64,000 nt of DNA from Euptelea pleiosperma (GCA_035048495.1 JASUTR010000122.1:1-64000), one strand, 5' to 3'. Counted from the first letter of the stretch, positions 12,801 to 24,222 are shown. The notes: generated by a model from the sequence alone, not told the origin. Numbers and translations are program-made.

Positions 12801-13980
12801 CGTCTGTAATTTTACCGCCATGAGCATCATAAATGCTGAGGATTGAGTTCCGAGCCCGGCGTGACTTGATAGAATTGTAGAAAAAGGAGCTATTGCTATC
12901 ACCGAGTTGGAGCCAATTAATACGGGATTTCTGCTTGAGAAAAGACTCTTCATCTTGAGAGAGTTTGGCATAGGCTTGAAGAGCTGCAGCTTCTTGTAAA
13001 TCAGTGGCAATGTCAAAGGGTTTCTGCTGAGATAAAGTTTGAAAGTGATCCAGTTCAGTTTTGGCAACCCGGACTCGATTACTCAGATCGTTGAATGTCG
13101 TGGTATTCCACTCCTTAAGCCTACCCTTCAAGATTTTTAGCTTTTGAGTAAGGCGAAACATTGGATTTCCCAATATCCTTTCCTGCCAAACCTCTTCCAC
13201 CAGATTCATGAACTCATGGTGCTCCACCCAAAAGTCAAAGAACCTAAAAGGTTTTTTCCCCTGTTTGGAGGTGTCATACCAGCCCATTAACATAGGACTA
13301 TGATCTGAAATACCTGGCTGGAGGAATTCCACTTCAGCCGTGAACTCAGAAATCCACAAACGGTTAACTAGCGCCCTGTCCAGTTTACATTGAATCTTCT
13401 TATCACCAAAGCTTTTATTGCTCCAAGTAAATGCGAGCCCTTTAGCTTTGAGATCCTCCAAAACAGAATCATGGAGACAATCATTAAACTCTCGCATGGA
13501 GCTAAGTTTAGCGGGAATGCCCCCCACCTTTTCTTCAGCAAATCTAATCGTGTTGAAGTCTCCAATAACAATCCATGGTGTAACCATGTTAATAGAAATA
13601 TTCAGTAGATCAGCCCATAACTCCCTCCTGGTCTCTTTGCTATTATCGGCATATACAGTAGTGAGCTGAAATTTTTTTCCACCAATCAAGTCTTCCACTT
13701 CGCAATGAATAGCTTGATGACTAGTATGAGTTGCCTTGATAGTAATTTCTTGAGGGTTCCAAATGATCCATATTCGCCCCTTCAAATCCTTGCTATAGTT
13801 ATGAATCATTGCCCAGCCCGGAGCAATCCAATCTTGGATCCGGCTACTATGTAACTGACGAACTTTAGTTTCAAGCAATCCAAAGATAGATAGCTTATGA
13901 TATTGTATAAAGGTTTTAACCTCCTTCTGCTTGAGACTGTCATTAAGACCTCGAACATTCCAGACCATGATCTTATTCAT
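9823..13980 (-). CDS. L1-A ORF2: endonuclease / reverse transcriptase / RNase H polyprotein
   Basis: This 1,385-residue protein nicks target DNA and copies the element's RNA at the nick. Residues 1-230 form an exonuclease-endonuclease-phosphatase (APE-type) endonuclease: N8 in WNVRGLN, E37 in LLETK, GDFN at 140-143, SDHSP at 225-229. The reverse transcriptase spans about 480-780: FRPISCCN near 518, motif A D588 in KIDLRKAYD, RQGCP at 646-650, FADD at 692-695. A C-x2-C-x8-H-x4-C cluster (C1085, C1088, H1097, C1102) follows. The C-terminal RNase H keeps all four acidic residues: D1237 (TDGS), E1275, D1299 and D1348. The ATG overlaps the ORF1 stop (ATGA), which fixes the start. There is no internal stop or frameshift. 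A similar ORF2 in L1-B differs at roughly a third of residues by eye. Confidence 0.96.
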   Translation of the reverse strand: MNKIMVWNVRGLNDSLKQKEVKTFIQYHKLSIFGLLETKVRQLHSSRIQDWIAPGWAMIHNYSKDLKGRIWIIWNPQEITIKATHTSHQAIHCEVEDLIGGKKFQLTTVYADNSKETRRELWADLLNISINMVTPWIVIGDFNTIRFAEEKVGGIPAKLSSMREFNDCLHDSVLEDLKAKGLAFTWSNKSFGDKKIQCKLDRALVNRLWISEFTAEVEFLQPGISDHSPMLMGWYDTSKQGKKPFRFFDFWVEHHEFMNLVEEVWQERILGNPMFRLTQKLKILKGRLKEWNTTTFNDLSNRVRVAKTELDHFQTLSQQKPFDIATDLQEAAALQAYAKLSQDEESFLKQKSRINWLQLGDSNSSFFYNSIKSRRARNSILSIYDAHGGKITDACQITEVVVKHFQHQLGSEDREYNGEFIKALLFDRSLSEAESIQMIKEVSDVEIKDTLFSMKDSKAPGPDGFNALFFKRTWRIIGADFIKAIKNFFKANKLPSGVNSTFISLIPKVSNPTHLGDFRPISCCNIIYKCIAKIIANRIKDHLPFLVGTNQSAFIKGRRISDNILVCHELFHNYHKEGGAPRCTVKIDLRKAYDNIRWEYILDLLSMLNFHPTIIEWIRLCISTVKYSILINGSPAGYFEGRKGIRQGCPLSPYLFVLAMELLNNILKEKVLLGLFKIHPRCSHPLITHMCFADDLMVFFGGDVQSAASINEVLDLFSKVTGLDANRAKSEIFCAGMEEYTKMEIMDILGFKEGIKPIRYLGLPLISTRLSATDCQPLLERITSRIQSWKGRILSYAGRVELIKSVLNSIQIFWSYCFLLPMKIINSMNILCARFLWGGPDMRRKIHLTPWENICRPKQEGGLGLKDLKVWNKAAIMRHTFSIAAKKDNIWVHWAQANLIKSKRFWTMPIPQKCSWAWRKILNSRECASKFTKHLIANGHNTSLWHDPWHPRGILHETLRRNQRFDSNLHSEDLVATLIENEAWDVPLALTVDIDQVWQGLVGVDIDTNAVKDDVIWTHSNTGDYTLRSAYDQIRHKGPLVDWFNLVWNDKSVPRHSFNAWLTINGCLLTMDKPYITFINPNSTCVFCRMENETVKHLYFDCTFTQSIWANVLMISRFNRTVLTSDLEAQWILRNLVGSDLRAQVLKVAFNATLYFVWRERNNRIFQNSYKPKDNILYEILTMTKIRFTCGDNKIVDSPRTREFFDAWSINVAFQNTRPKLCIWKRPPAGFWLLNTDGSLKDNRASYGGIIRNEMGDALLAYAGPSPIVSVVHHELQAIAEGLIIALSHNILRLRIASDSLHAIAIIKGDCRVPWKSRIVLHTILEEWNRFEDIDIYHTYREGNQAADWIASSDNLTTKVMLQPPFHFDLVTILNEDASGRVYSR
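13977..13980 (-). promoter_or_regulatory. ATGA stop-start overlap of L1-A ORF1/ORF2
   Basis: In sense the four bases ATGA hold the ORF2 start (ATG) and the ORF1 stop (TGA). L1-B has exactly the same arrangement. Termination-reinitiation at overlapping stop/start codons is known for some non-LTR retrotransposons such as silkworm SART1; the same mechanism here is inferred. Confidence 0.8.
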
Positions 13981-15485
13981 TGACTAATTAGGGAGTGAGA
14001 AGTACCTTCTAGGGCAATCCCCTGTTCTTCTGTCTCAGATAGACTGATCTGACCATTTTGAAGTTCTAATATGCCTCTTCTTATTTCTGCAACCGAGTTA
14101 GAATTCCCTTTCCTCTTGAGTAGTTGCAGTTCATTATTACTGAAGTCTGAAAGATTGGAGCCCTTCAAAGGAATCTCATCTTCCAAGGTGTCTGAAGCAA
14201 CTAATAGCTCAAACCTGTTGCTGTCAAGAGGAACCCTGTTCCTGCTATCTATCGCCTGAAATAGCTTTTCCACAGGAAAATTAGCTCGCATCGCAGCTTC
14301 CAACACATCGGGTTTGTTCTTGATTCCTATTGTTGGACTACTGATTATTGAAGAAGATGATGAGGTTGCATCCATCACTCTATCAAATCCTGCTGAAGCT
14401 TTCTTCTTCCCTTTAACTTCTGTCCATCCTTCTTGATCTGGTTTCTCCTTGTCTGAATTAACCCCAGTATCCACTATATTTGTGGGCATTCCCTCCCCAG
14501 TTTTCCGTTCTATTGGAACCCAATTTTTCTTCTGAATCTTCCTGTTGACCAAGCAACCAGATTCAAGATGCCCCAGGGAGCAGCACTTGGAACATATATG
14601 AGGTTTCCAAGCATATTCGACTGAAATGGATAGAATCTTGCCATCTCTCATCATGACTGGAATTGAGTCCGGGAAAGAACTCTCATTGTTAACCTCGATA
14701 CAGACTCTAGCAAAAGATAATCTAGATCGGTTTTCTGTGGCAGAGTCCAAACAGAGAGGTTTACCAATGGCGCTGGCCACATAGCTAATTCCTTTTTCAG
14801 TCCATAATGTCTTCGGGAAATTTGGAAATTTAACCCAAATGGGTACAGATTTAACATCAGACATTGCAGTTTCCACTTCCTGGCTCCATTCCCGCACAAT
14901 CATCAATCTACCGCCTATGAACCACGGACCTCCTTCTATCACAGAGCTCCTGTCTCCCTCAACCGTGAATTTAACATATATAAAACCATTTTCTTGAATA
15001 GTAATTTCCAATGCTCCTTTAGGTTTCCAGATCCGCTCCATCGTATTCTTGATCATGAAATATGGAAGTTTCTTTCCAACAATCTTGCAAACGAGGTAGT
15101 TGCCCCAGATTTTATCCCCTTCTTGGAATACAATTTCTGGACAAACCACCACAGGCTTCCCATCTAAAATAGCAGGTTCAAAGAATTGAAGGTTAGAGTG
15201 GATCTTACCGAAGGAGTTTGTGAAGAGGTTCTTCCAAGGTTGGAAGATCTGATTGACGCCAGATCGGGTGGCATCTAACCCTGACGCCTTCTTCTCATCT
15301 ATCGGCTGCTCAGAACTAGTAAAATGGGTAGAAGGGTTGCCCATTCCCTTATCAAGAACACCAGAAGTAAGGGCCCCCGAGGGGATATCCATATTCGAAA
15401 CAAGAGCGGTAGGAGCGAAGCCATCCCGTTCCAAACCAGGGGGATCAGGAGGTTTACCTCCAAGAACAGAACTGGGTAAATTCAT
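13977..15485 (-). CDS. L1-A ORF1: RNA-binding protein with DUF4283-like region and CCHC zinc knuckle
   Basis: This 502-residue protein is the first ORF of the LINE and should coat its RNA to form the retrotransposition particle. The N-terminal 90 residues are low-complexity and rich in S, G and P. A DUF4283-like region covers about 105-265 (KLPYFMIKNTMERIWKPKG, GPWFIGGRLMIVREW, PIWVKFPNFP). A zinc knuckle CSKCCSLGHLESGC follows (C298, C301, H306, C311; C-x2-C-x4-H-x4-C), then a polar tail with LSDFSNNELQLLKRKG, also recognisable in L1-B. The ATG at 15485 is the first ATG of the transcript, since the 226-nt leader has none. The stop overlaps the ORF2 start. There are no stops or frameshifts. 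Confidence 0.93.
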   Translation of the reverse strand: MNLPSSVLGGKPPDPPGLERDGFAPTALVSNMDIPSGALTSGVLDKGMGNPSTHFTSSEQPIDEKKASGLDATRSGVNQIFQPWKNLFTNSFGKIHSNLQFFEPAILDGKPVVVCPEIVFQEGDKIWGNYLVCKIVGKKLPYFMIKNTMERIWKPKGALEITIQENGFIYVKFTVEGDRSSVIEGGPWFIGGRLMIVREWSQEVETAMSDVKSVPIWVKFPNFPKTLWTEKGISYVASAIGKPLCLDSATENRSRLSFARVCIEVNNESSFPDSIPVMMRDGKILSISVEYAWKPHICSKCCSLGHLESGCLVNRKIQKKNWVPIERKTGEGMPTNIVDTGVNSDKEKPDQEGWTEVKGKKKASAGFDRVMDATSSSSSIISSPTIGIKNKPDVLEAAMRANFPVEKLFQAIDSRNRVPLDSNRFELLVASDTLEDEIPLKGSNLSDFSNNELQLLKRKGNSNSVAEIRRGILELQNGQISLSETEEQGIALEGTSHSLISQ

Positions 15486-15711
15486 CTGGGAAGATCGAGC
15501 TTCCTGCGCCTTCTACAACTGAGGTCGCCTAGGGAACAACCTCAGATCACAGACCAGATGGCACAAACTATTGAACTCCGCAAGAAAAAAACACAAGGTT
15601 TCCAACGTCAAAACCCAAGAATCCCAAAATCGTCCCAAAGAGAGGAGAGAGAAGAGAGCTTTTCCAACTATATATGGTCCAATCTTGGAGATCACTATTC
15701 CACACCTCTTC
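15486..15711 (-). promoter_or_regulatory. L1-A 5' leader / putative internal promoter region
   Basis: In sense this 226-nt leader begins GGGAAGAGGTG and has no ATG, so a scanning ribosome would reach ORF1 directly. A pyrimidine-rich 17-nt stretch at 15643-15659 (sense GCTCTCTTCTCTCTCCT) is shared exactly with L1-B at 24317-24333. It begins 53 nt from the 5' end here but 114 nt from the 5' end in L1-B. LINEs usually carry an internal promoter in this region; I cannot point to a specific promoter element. Confidence 0.6.
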
Positions 15712-15726
15712 CCAATTAAAGACATT
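15712..15726. repeat. Right target site duplication of L1-A
   Basis: CCAATTAAAGACATT is repeated here after the 5' end of the element and runs straight into the satellite monomer (GACGCACGG). It matches 9719-9733 base for base. Confidence 0.93.
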
Positions 15727-15902
15727 GACGCACGGATGGAGCTAACTTGTTTCGACTGTCACGAATCTAATTCCAACACTTCCAATGTGTTGAAACAATA
15801 ATAATGGAAGAGTTTGAGTCCAATTACGAGGTGCGGTTGAGAAAAAGTCACAAGTTATAGGCTTCGGAATGTAACACACAAACTGAGTCCAATTAAAGAC
15901 CT

Positions 15903-18900
15903 TGACGCACGGATGGAGCTAACTTGTTTCGACTGTCACGAATCTAATTCCAACACTTCAAATGTGTTGAAACAATAGTAATGGAAGAGTTTGAGTCCAA
16001 TTACGAGGTCCGGTTGCGAAAACGTCACAAGTTATAGGCTTCGGAATGTAAGACACAAACTGAGTCAAATTTAAGACGTTGATGCACGGATGGAGCTAAC
16101 TTGTTTCGACTGTCATCAATCTTTTCCCAACACTTCAAATATTTTGAAACAATAGTATTGCAAGAGTTTGAGTCCAATTACGAGGTCCGGTTGCAAAAAT
16201 GTCACAAGTTATAGGCTACGGAATAACCCTCAAACTGAGTCCAATTAAAGACATTGACGCACGGATGGAGCTAACTTGTTTCGACTCTCACGAATCTTAT
16301 TCCCACACTTCAAATGTGTTAAAACAATAGTAATGGAAGAGTTTGAGTCCAATTACGAGGTCCGGTTGAGAAAAAGTCACAAGTTATAGGCTTCGGAATG
16401 TAACACACAAACTGAGTCCAATTAAAGACATTGACGCACGGATGGAGCTAACTTGTTTCGAATGTTTCGAATCTTGTTCCAACACATCAAATGTGTTGAA
16501 ACAATAGTAATGGAAGAGTTTGAGTCCAATTACGAGGTCCGGTTGAGAAAAAGTCACAAGTTATAGGCTTCGGAATGTAACCCACAAATTGAGTCCAATT
16601 AAAGACATTGACGCACGGATGGAGCTAACTTGTTTCGACTGTCACGAATCTAATTCCAACACTTCCAATGTGTTGAAACAATAATAATGGAAGAGTTTGA
16701 GTCCAATTACGAGGTCCGGTTGCGAAAAAGTCACAAGTTATAGGCTTCGGAATGTAAGACACAAACCGAGTCCAATTTGAGACGTTGATGCACTGATGGA
16801 GCTAACTTGTTTCGACTATTTCGAATCTTGTTCCAACACTTCAAATGTGTTGAAACAATAGTAATGGAAGAGTTTGATTCCAATTGCGATGTCCGCTTGC
16901 GAAAAAGTCACAAGTTATTGGCTTCGGAATGTAACACACAAACTGAGTCCAATTAAAGACATTGACGCACGGATGGAGCTAACTTGTTTCGACTGGCACG
17001 AATCTTATTCCCACACTTCAAATGTGTTGGAACAATAGTAGTGGAAGAGTTTGAGTCCAACTACGAGGTCCGCTTGCGATAAAGTCACAAGTTATAGGCT
17101 TCGGAATGTAACACACAAACTGAGTCCAATTTGAGACGTTGACGCACAGATGGAGCTAACTTGTTTCGACTGTCAGGAATCTTATTCCAACACTTCAAAT
17201 GTGTTGAAACAATAGTAATGGAAGAGTTTGAGTCCAATTACGAGGTCCGGTTGAGAAAAAGTCACAAGTTATAGGCTTCGGAATGTAACCCTCAAACTGA
17301 GTCCAATTAAAGACATTGACGCACGGATGGAGCTAACTTGTTTCGACTGTTCCGAATCTTGTTCCAACACTTCAAATGTGTTGAAACAATAGTAATGGAA
17401 GAGTTTGAGTCCAATTACGAGGTCCGGTTGAGAAAAAGTCACTAGTTATAGGCTTCGGAATGTAAGACACAAACTGAGTCAAATTTAAGACGTTGATGCA
17501 CGGATGGAGCTAACTTGTTTCGACTGTCAGGAATCTTATTCCAACACTTCAAATGTTTTGAAACAATAATAATGGAAGAGTTTGAGTCCAATTACGAGGT
17601 CCGGTTGCGAAAAAGTCACAAGTTATAGGCTTCGGAATGTAAGACACAAACCGAGTCCAAAATGAGACGTTGACGCACTGATGGAGCTAACTTGTTTCGA
17701 CTATTTCGAATCTTGTTCCAACACTTCAAATGTGTTGAAACAATAGTAATGGAAGAGTTTGAGTCCAATTGCGAGGTACGGTTGCGAAAAAGTCACAAGT
17801 TATTGGCTTCGGAATGTAACACACAAACTGAGTCCAATTAAAGACATTGACGCACGGATGGAGCTAACTTGTGTCGACTGTCACGAATCTTATTCCAACA
17901 CTTCAAATGTGTTGAAACAATAATAATGGAAGAGTTTGAGTCCAATTACGAGGTCCGGTTGCAAAAAAGTCACAAGTTATAGGCTTCGGAATATAAAATA
18001 CAAACTGAGTCCAATTAAAGACATTGACGCACGGATGGAGCTAACTTGTTTCGACTGGCACGAATCTTATTCCCACACTTCAAATGTGTTGGAACAATAC
18101 TAGTGGAAGAGTTTGAGTCGAACTACGAGGTGCGGTTGCGATAAAGTCACAAGTTATAGGCTTCGGAATGTAACACACAAACTGAGTCCAATTTGAGACG
18201 TTGACGCACGGATGGAGCTAACTTGTTTCGACTGTCAGGAATCTTATTCCAACACTTCAAATGTGTTGGAACAATAGTAGTGGAAGAGTTTGAGTCCAAT
18301 TACGAGGTCCGGTTGCGATAGAGTCACAAGTTATAGGCTTCGGAATGTAACACACAAACTGAGTCCAATTTGAGACGTTGACGCACGGATGGAGCTAACA
18401 TGTTTCGACTGTGCTGAATCTTGTTCCAACACTTCAAATGTGTTGAAACAATAGTAATGGAAGAGTTTGAGTCCAATTACGAGGTTCGGTTGAGAAAAAG
18501 TCACAAGTTATAGGCTTCGGAATGTAACACACAAACTGAGTCAAATTAAAGACATTGACGCACGGATGGAGCTAACTTGTTTCGACTGTTCCGAATCTTG
18601 TTCCAACACTTCAAATGTGTTGAAACAATAGTAATGGAAGAGTTTGAGTCCAATTACGAGGTCCGGTTGAGAAAAAGTCACAAGTTATAGGCTTCGGAAT
18701 GTAACACACAAACTGAGTCCAATTAAAGACATTGACGCACGGATGGAGCTAACTTGTTTCGACTGTCACGAATCTAATTCCAACACTTCCAATGTGTTGA
18801 AACAATAATAATGGAAGAGTTTGAGTCCAATTACGAGGTCCGGTTGCGAAAAAGTCACAAGTTATAGGCTTCGGAATGTAAGACACAAACCGAGTCCAAT

Positions 18901-21900
18901 TTGAGACGTTGACGCACTGATGGAGCTAACTTGTTTCGACTATTTCGAATCTTGTTCTAACACTTCAAATGTGTTGAAACAATAGTAATGGAAGAGTTTG
19001 AGTCCAATTGCGAGGTCCGGTTGCGAAAAAGTCACAAGTTATTGGCTTCGGAATGTAACACACAAACTGAGTCCAATTAAAGACATTGACGCACGGATGG
19101 AGCTAACTTGTGTCGACTGTCACGAATCTTATTCCAACACTTCAAATGTGTTGAAACAATAGTAATGGAAGAGTTTGAGTCCAATTACGAGGTCCGGTTG
19201 CAAAAAAGTCACAAGTTATAGGCTTCGGAATATAAAATACAAACTGAGTCCAATTAAAGACATTGACGCACGGATGGAGCTAACTTGTTTCGACTGGCAC
19301 GAATCTTATTCCCACACTTCAAATGTGTTGGAACAATACTAGTGGAAGAGTTTGAGTCGAACTACGAGGTCCGGTTGCGATAAAGTCACAAGTTATAGGC
19401 TTCGGAATGTAACACACAAACTGAGTCCAATTTGAGACGTTGACGCACGGATGGAGCTAACTTGTTTCGACTGTCACGAATCTAATTCCAACACTTCAAA
19501 TGTGTTGAAACAATAGTAATGGAAGAGTTTGAGTCCAATTACGAGGTCCGGTTGCGAAAACGTCACAAGTTATAGGCTTCGGAATGTAAGACACAAACTG
19601 AGTCAAATTTAAGACGTTGATGCACGGATGGAGCTAACTTGTTTCGACTGTCATCAATCTTTTCCCAACACTTCAAATATTTTCAAACAATAGTATTGCA
19701 AGAGTTTGAGTCCAATTACGAGGTCCGGTTGCAAAAATGTCACAAGTTATAGGCTACGGAATAACCCTCAAACTGAGTCCAATTAAAGACATTGACGCAC
19801 GGATGGAGCTAACTTGTTTCGACTGTCACGAATCTTATTCCCACACTTCAAATGTGTTAAAACAATAGTAATGGAAGAGTTTGAGTCCAATTACGAGGTC
19901 CGGTTGAGAAAAAGTCACAAGTTATAGGCTTCGGAATGTAACACACAAACTGAGTCCAATTAAAGACATTGACGCACGGATGGAGCTAACTTGTTTCGAC
20001 TGTTCCGAATCTTGTTCCAACACTTCAAATGTGTTGAAACAATAGTAATGGAAGAGTTTGAGTCCAATTACGAGGTCCGGTTGAGAAAAAGTCACAAGTT
20101 ATAGGCTTCGGAATGTAACCCACAAACTGAGTCCAATTAAAGACATTGACGCACGGATGGAGCTAACTTGTTTCGACTGTCACGAATCTAATTCCAACAC
20201 TTCCAATGTGTTAAAACAATAATAATGGAAGAGTTTGAGTCCAATTACGAGGTCCGGTTGCGAAAAAGTCACAAGTTATAGGCTTCGGAATGTAAGACAC
20301 AAACCGAGTCCAATTTGAGACGTTGACGCACTGATGGAGCTAACTTGTTTCGACTATTTCGAATCTTGTTCCAACACTTCAAATGTGTTGAAACAATAGT
20401 AATGGAAGAGTTTGATTCCAATTGCGATGTCCGGTTGCGAAAAAGTCACAAGTTATTGGCTTCGGAATGTAACACACAAACTGAGTCCAATTAAAGACAT
20501 TGACGCACGGATGGAGCTAACTTGTTTCGACTGGCACGAATCTTATTCCCACACTTCAAATGTGTTGGAACAATAGTAGTGGAAGAGTTTGAGTCCAACT
20601 ACGACGTCCGCTTGCGATAAAGTCACAAGTTATAGGCTTCGGAATGTAACACACAAACTAAGTCCAATTTGAGACGTTGACGCACAGATGGAGCTAACTT
20701 GTTTCGACTGTCAGGAATCTTATTCCAACACTTCAAATGTGTTGAAACAATAGTAATGGAAGAGTTTGAGTCCAATTACGAGGTCCGGTTGAGAAAAAGT
20801 CACAAGTTATAGGCTTCGGAATGTAACCCTCAAACTGAGTCCAATTAAAGACATTGACACACGGATGGAGCTAACTTGTTTCGACTGTTCCGAATCTTGT
20901 TCCAACACTTCAAATGTGTTGAAACAATAGTAATGGAAGAGTTTGAGTCCAATTACGAGGTCCGGTTGAGAAAAAGTCACAAGTTATAGGCTTCGGAATG
21001 TAAGACACAAACTGAGTCAAATTTAAGACGTTGATGCACGGATGGAGCTAACTTGTTTCGACTGTCAGGAATCTTATTCCAACACTTCAAATGTTTTGAA
21101 ACAATAATAATGGAAGAGTTTGAGTCCAATTTCGAGGTCCGGTTGCGAAAAAGTCACAAGTTATAGGCTTCGGAATGTAAGACACAAACCGAGTCCAAAA
21201 TGAGATGTTGACGCACTGATGGAGCTAACTTGTTTCGACTATTTCGAATCTTGTTCCAACACTTCAAATGTGTTGAAACAATAGTAATGGAAGAGTTTGA
21301 GTCCAATTGCGAGGTACGGTTGCGAAAAAGTCACAAGTTATTGGCTTCGGAATGTAACACACAAACTGAGTCCAATTAAAGACATTGAAGCACGGATGGA
21401 GCTAACTTGTGTCGACTGTCACGAATCTTATTCCAACACTTCAAATGTGTTGAAACAATAGTAATGGAAGAGTTTGAGTCCAATTACGAGGTCCGGTTGC
21501 AAAAAAGTCACAAGTTATAGGCTTCGGAATATAAAATACAAACTGAGTCCAATTAAAGACATTGACGCACGGATGGAGCTAACTTGTTTCGACTGGCACG
21601 AATCTTATTCCCACACTTCAAATGTGTTGGAACAATACTAGTGGAAGAGTTTGAGTCGAACTACGAGGTCCGGTTGCGATAAAGTCACAAGTTATAGGCT
21701 TCGGAATGTAACACACAAACTGAGTCCAATTTGAGACGTTGACGCATGGATGGAGCTAACTTGTTTCGACTGTCAGGAATCTTATTCCAACACTTCAAAT
21801 GTGTTGGAACAATAGTAGTGGAAGAGTTTGAGTCCAATTACGAGGTCCGGTTGCGATAGAGTCACAAGTTATAGGCTTCGGAATGTAACACACAAACTGA

Positions 21901-22270
21901 GTCCAATTTGAGACGTTGACGCACGGATGGAGCTAACATGTTTCGACTGTGCTGAATCTTGTTCCAACACTTCAAATGTGTTGAAACAATAGTAATGGAA
22001 GAGTTTGAGTCCAATTACGAGGTCCGGTTGAGAAAAAGTCACAAGTTATAGGCTTCGGAATGTAACACACAAACTGAGTCCAATTAAAGACATTGACGCA
22101 CGGATGGAGCTAACTTGTTTCGACTGTTCCGAATCTTGTTCCAACACTTCAAATGTGTTGAAACAATAGTAATGGAAGAGTTTGAGTCCAATTACGAGGT
22201 CCGGTTGAGAAAAAGTCACAAGTTATAGGCTTCGGAATGTAACACACAAACTGAGTCCAATTAAAGACAT
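15903..22270. repeat. 20-monomer higher-order unit (3,538 bp) with partial second copy
   Basis: The monomer order from about 15903 repeats from about 19441. Markers include TGTCATCAAT at 16111 and 19649, and TTTGATTCC at 16873 and 20411. The offset is 3,538 bp, i.e. 20 x 177 less one 2-bp deletion, and each copy carries that deletion. Correspondence stops near 18730 / 22270, so the second copy is partial (about 16 monomers). Boundaries were set by eye and are accurate to about one monomer. Confidence 0.75.
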
Positions 22271-24187
22271 TGACGCACGGATGGAGCTAACTTGTGTCGA
22301 CTGTCACGAATCTTATTCCAACACTTCAAATGTGTTGAAACAATAGTAATGGAAGAGTTTGAGTCCAATTACGAGGTCCGGTTGCAAAAAAGTCACAAGT
22401 TATAGGCTTCGGAATATAAAATACAAACTGAGTCCAATTAAAGACATTGACGCACGGATGGAGCTAACTTGTTTCGACTGGCACGAATCTTATTCCCACA
22501 CTTCAAATGTGTTGGAACAATACTAGTGGAAGAGTTTGAGTCGAACTACGAGGTCCGGTTGCGATAAAGTCACAAGTTATAGGCTTCGGAATGTAACACA
22601 CAAACTGAGTCCAATTTGAGACGTTGACGCACGGATGGAGCTAATTTGTTTCAACTGTCAGGAATCTTATTCCAACACTACAAATGTGTTGAAACAATAG
22701 TAATGGAAGAGTTTGAGTCCAATTACGAGGTCCGGTTGCGAAAAAGTCACAAGTTATAGGCTTCGGAATGTAAGACACAAACTGAGTCAAATTTAAGACG
22801 TTGATGCACGGATGGAGCTAACTTGTTTCGACTGTCAGGAATCTTATTCCAACACTTCAAATGTTTTGAAACAATAGTATTGCAAGAGTTTGAGTCCAAT
22901 TACGAGGTCCGGTTGCAAAAATGTCACAAGTTATAGGCTACGGAATGTAACCCTCAAACTGAGTCCAATTAAAGACATTGACGCACGGATGGAGCTAACT
23001 TGTTTCGACTGTCACGAATCTTATTCCCACACTTCAAATGTGTTAAAACAATAGTATTGCAAGAGTTTGAGTCCAATTACGAGGTCCGGTTGCGATAAAG
23101 TCACAAGTTATAGGCTTCGGAATGTAACACACAAACTGAGTCCAATTTTAGACGTTGACGCACGGATTGAGCTAACATGTTTCGACTGTACTGAATCTTG
23201 TTCCAACATTTCAAATGTGTTGAAACAATAGTAATGGAAGAGTTTGAGTCCAATTACGAGGTCCGGTTGAGAAAAAGTCACAAGTTATAGGCTTCGGAAT
23301 GTAACACACAAACTGAGTCCAATTAAAGACATTGACGCATGGATGGAGCTAACTTGTTTCGACTGTTCCGAATCTTGTTCCAACACTTCAAATGTGTTGA
23401 AACAATAGTAATGGAAGAGTTTGAGTCCAATTACGAGGTCCGGTTGAGAAAAAGTCACAAGTTATAGGCTTCGGAATGTAACACACAAACTGAGTCCAAT
23501 TTAAGACATTGACGCACGGATGGAGCTAACTTGTTTCGACTGTCACGAATCTAATTCCAACACTTCCAATGTGTTGAAACAATAATAATGGAAGAGTTTG
23601 AGTCCAATTACGAGGTCCGGTTGCGAAAAAGTCACAAGTTATAGGCTTCGGAATGTAAGACACAAACCGAGTCCAATTTGAGACGTTGACGCACTGATGG
23701 AGCTAACTTGTTTCGACTATTTCGAATCTTGTTCCAACACTTCAAATGTGTTGAAACAATAGTAATGGAAGAGTTTGAGTCCAATTGCGAGGTCCGGTTG
23801 CGAACAAGTCACAAGTTATTGGCTTCGGAATGTAACACACAAACTGAGTCCAATTAAAGACATTGACGCACGGATGGAGCTAACTTGTGTCGACTGTCAC
23901 GAATCTTATTCCAACACTTCAAATGTGTTGAAACAATAGTAATGGAAGAGTTTGAGTCCAATTACGAGGTCCGGTTGCAAAAAAGTCACAAGTTATAGGC
24001 TTCGGAATATAAAATACAAACTGAGTCCAATTAAATACATTGACGCACGGATGGAGCTAACTTGTTTCAACTGGCTCGAATCTTATTCCCACACTTCAAA
24101 TGTGTTGGAACAATAGTTGTGGAAGAGTTTGAGTCCAACTACGAGGTCCGGTTGCGATAAAGTCACAAGTTATAGGCTTCGGAATGT

Positions 24188-24203
24188 AACACACAAACTG
24201 AGT
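24188..24203. repeat. Left target site duplication of L1-B
   Basis: AACACACAAACTGAGT stands at the end of satellite block 2 and again at 30195-30210 after the poly(A). The first two A are ambiguous on the right side, so the duplication is 14-16 bp. Uninterrupted paralogous sites at 41346-41361, 45063-45078 and 50194-50209 show the sequence once, followed directly by CCAATTTGAGACG. Confidence 0.93.
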
Positions 24204-24222
24204 GAGAAGGTTAAAAATGAGG

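Larger units (their letters stand above)
9734..15711 (-). mobile_element. L1-A: full-length plant L1-type LINE retrotransposon
   Basis: This is a non-LTR retrotransposon of about 5,978 bp inserted in the satellite, read on the minus strand. In sense order it has a 226-nt leader, ORF1 (RNA-binding protein), ORF2 (endonuclease - reverse transcriptase - CCHC - RNase H), a 48-nt 3' UTR and a poly(A) tail. It is flanked by a 15-bp target site duplication. Both ORFs are uninterrupted, the leader has no ATG and the tail is long, so it looks recent and possibly competent to move. It belongs to the same family as L1-B at 24204-30196 but is clearly diverged from it. There are no LTRs. Confidence 0.96.
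15712..24203. repeat. 177-bp satellite array, block 2
   Basis: About 48 monomers of the same satellite lie between the two LINE insertions, in the same orientation as blocks 1 and 3. Net length from the L1-A junction to the L1-B junction is 48 x 177 minus 4; the deficit matches two 2-bp deletions (GGAATAACCC instead of GGAATGTAACCC) near 16214 and 19754, the same variant as in block 1 near 2620. The 5' ends of both LINEs face this block, so it lies between divergently oriented elements. No gene is seen. Confidence 0.97.

Noticed and set aside
9880..15801. Plus-strand and other-frame ORFs of 60-96 residues within L1-A
   Set aside because: They are shadows of the long minus-strand ORF1 and ORF2 and show no domains. 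The one at 15571-15801 also crosses the LINE/satellite junction.
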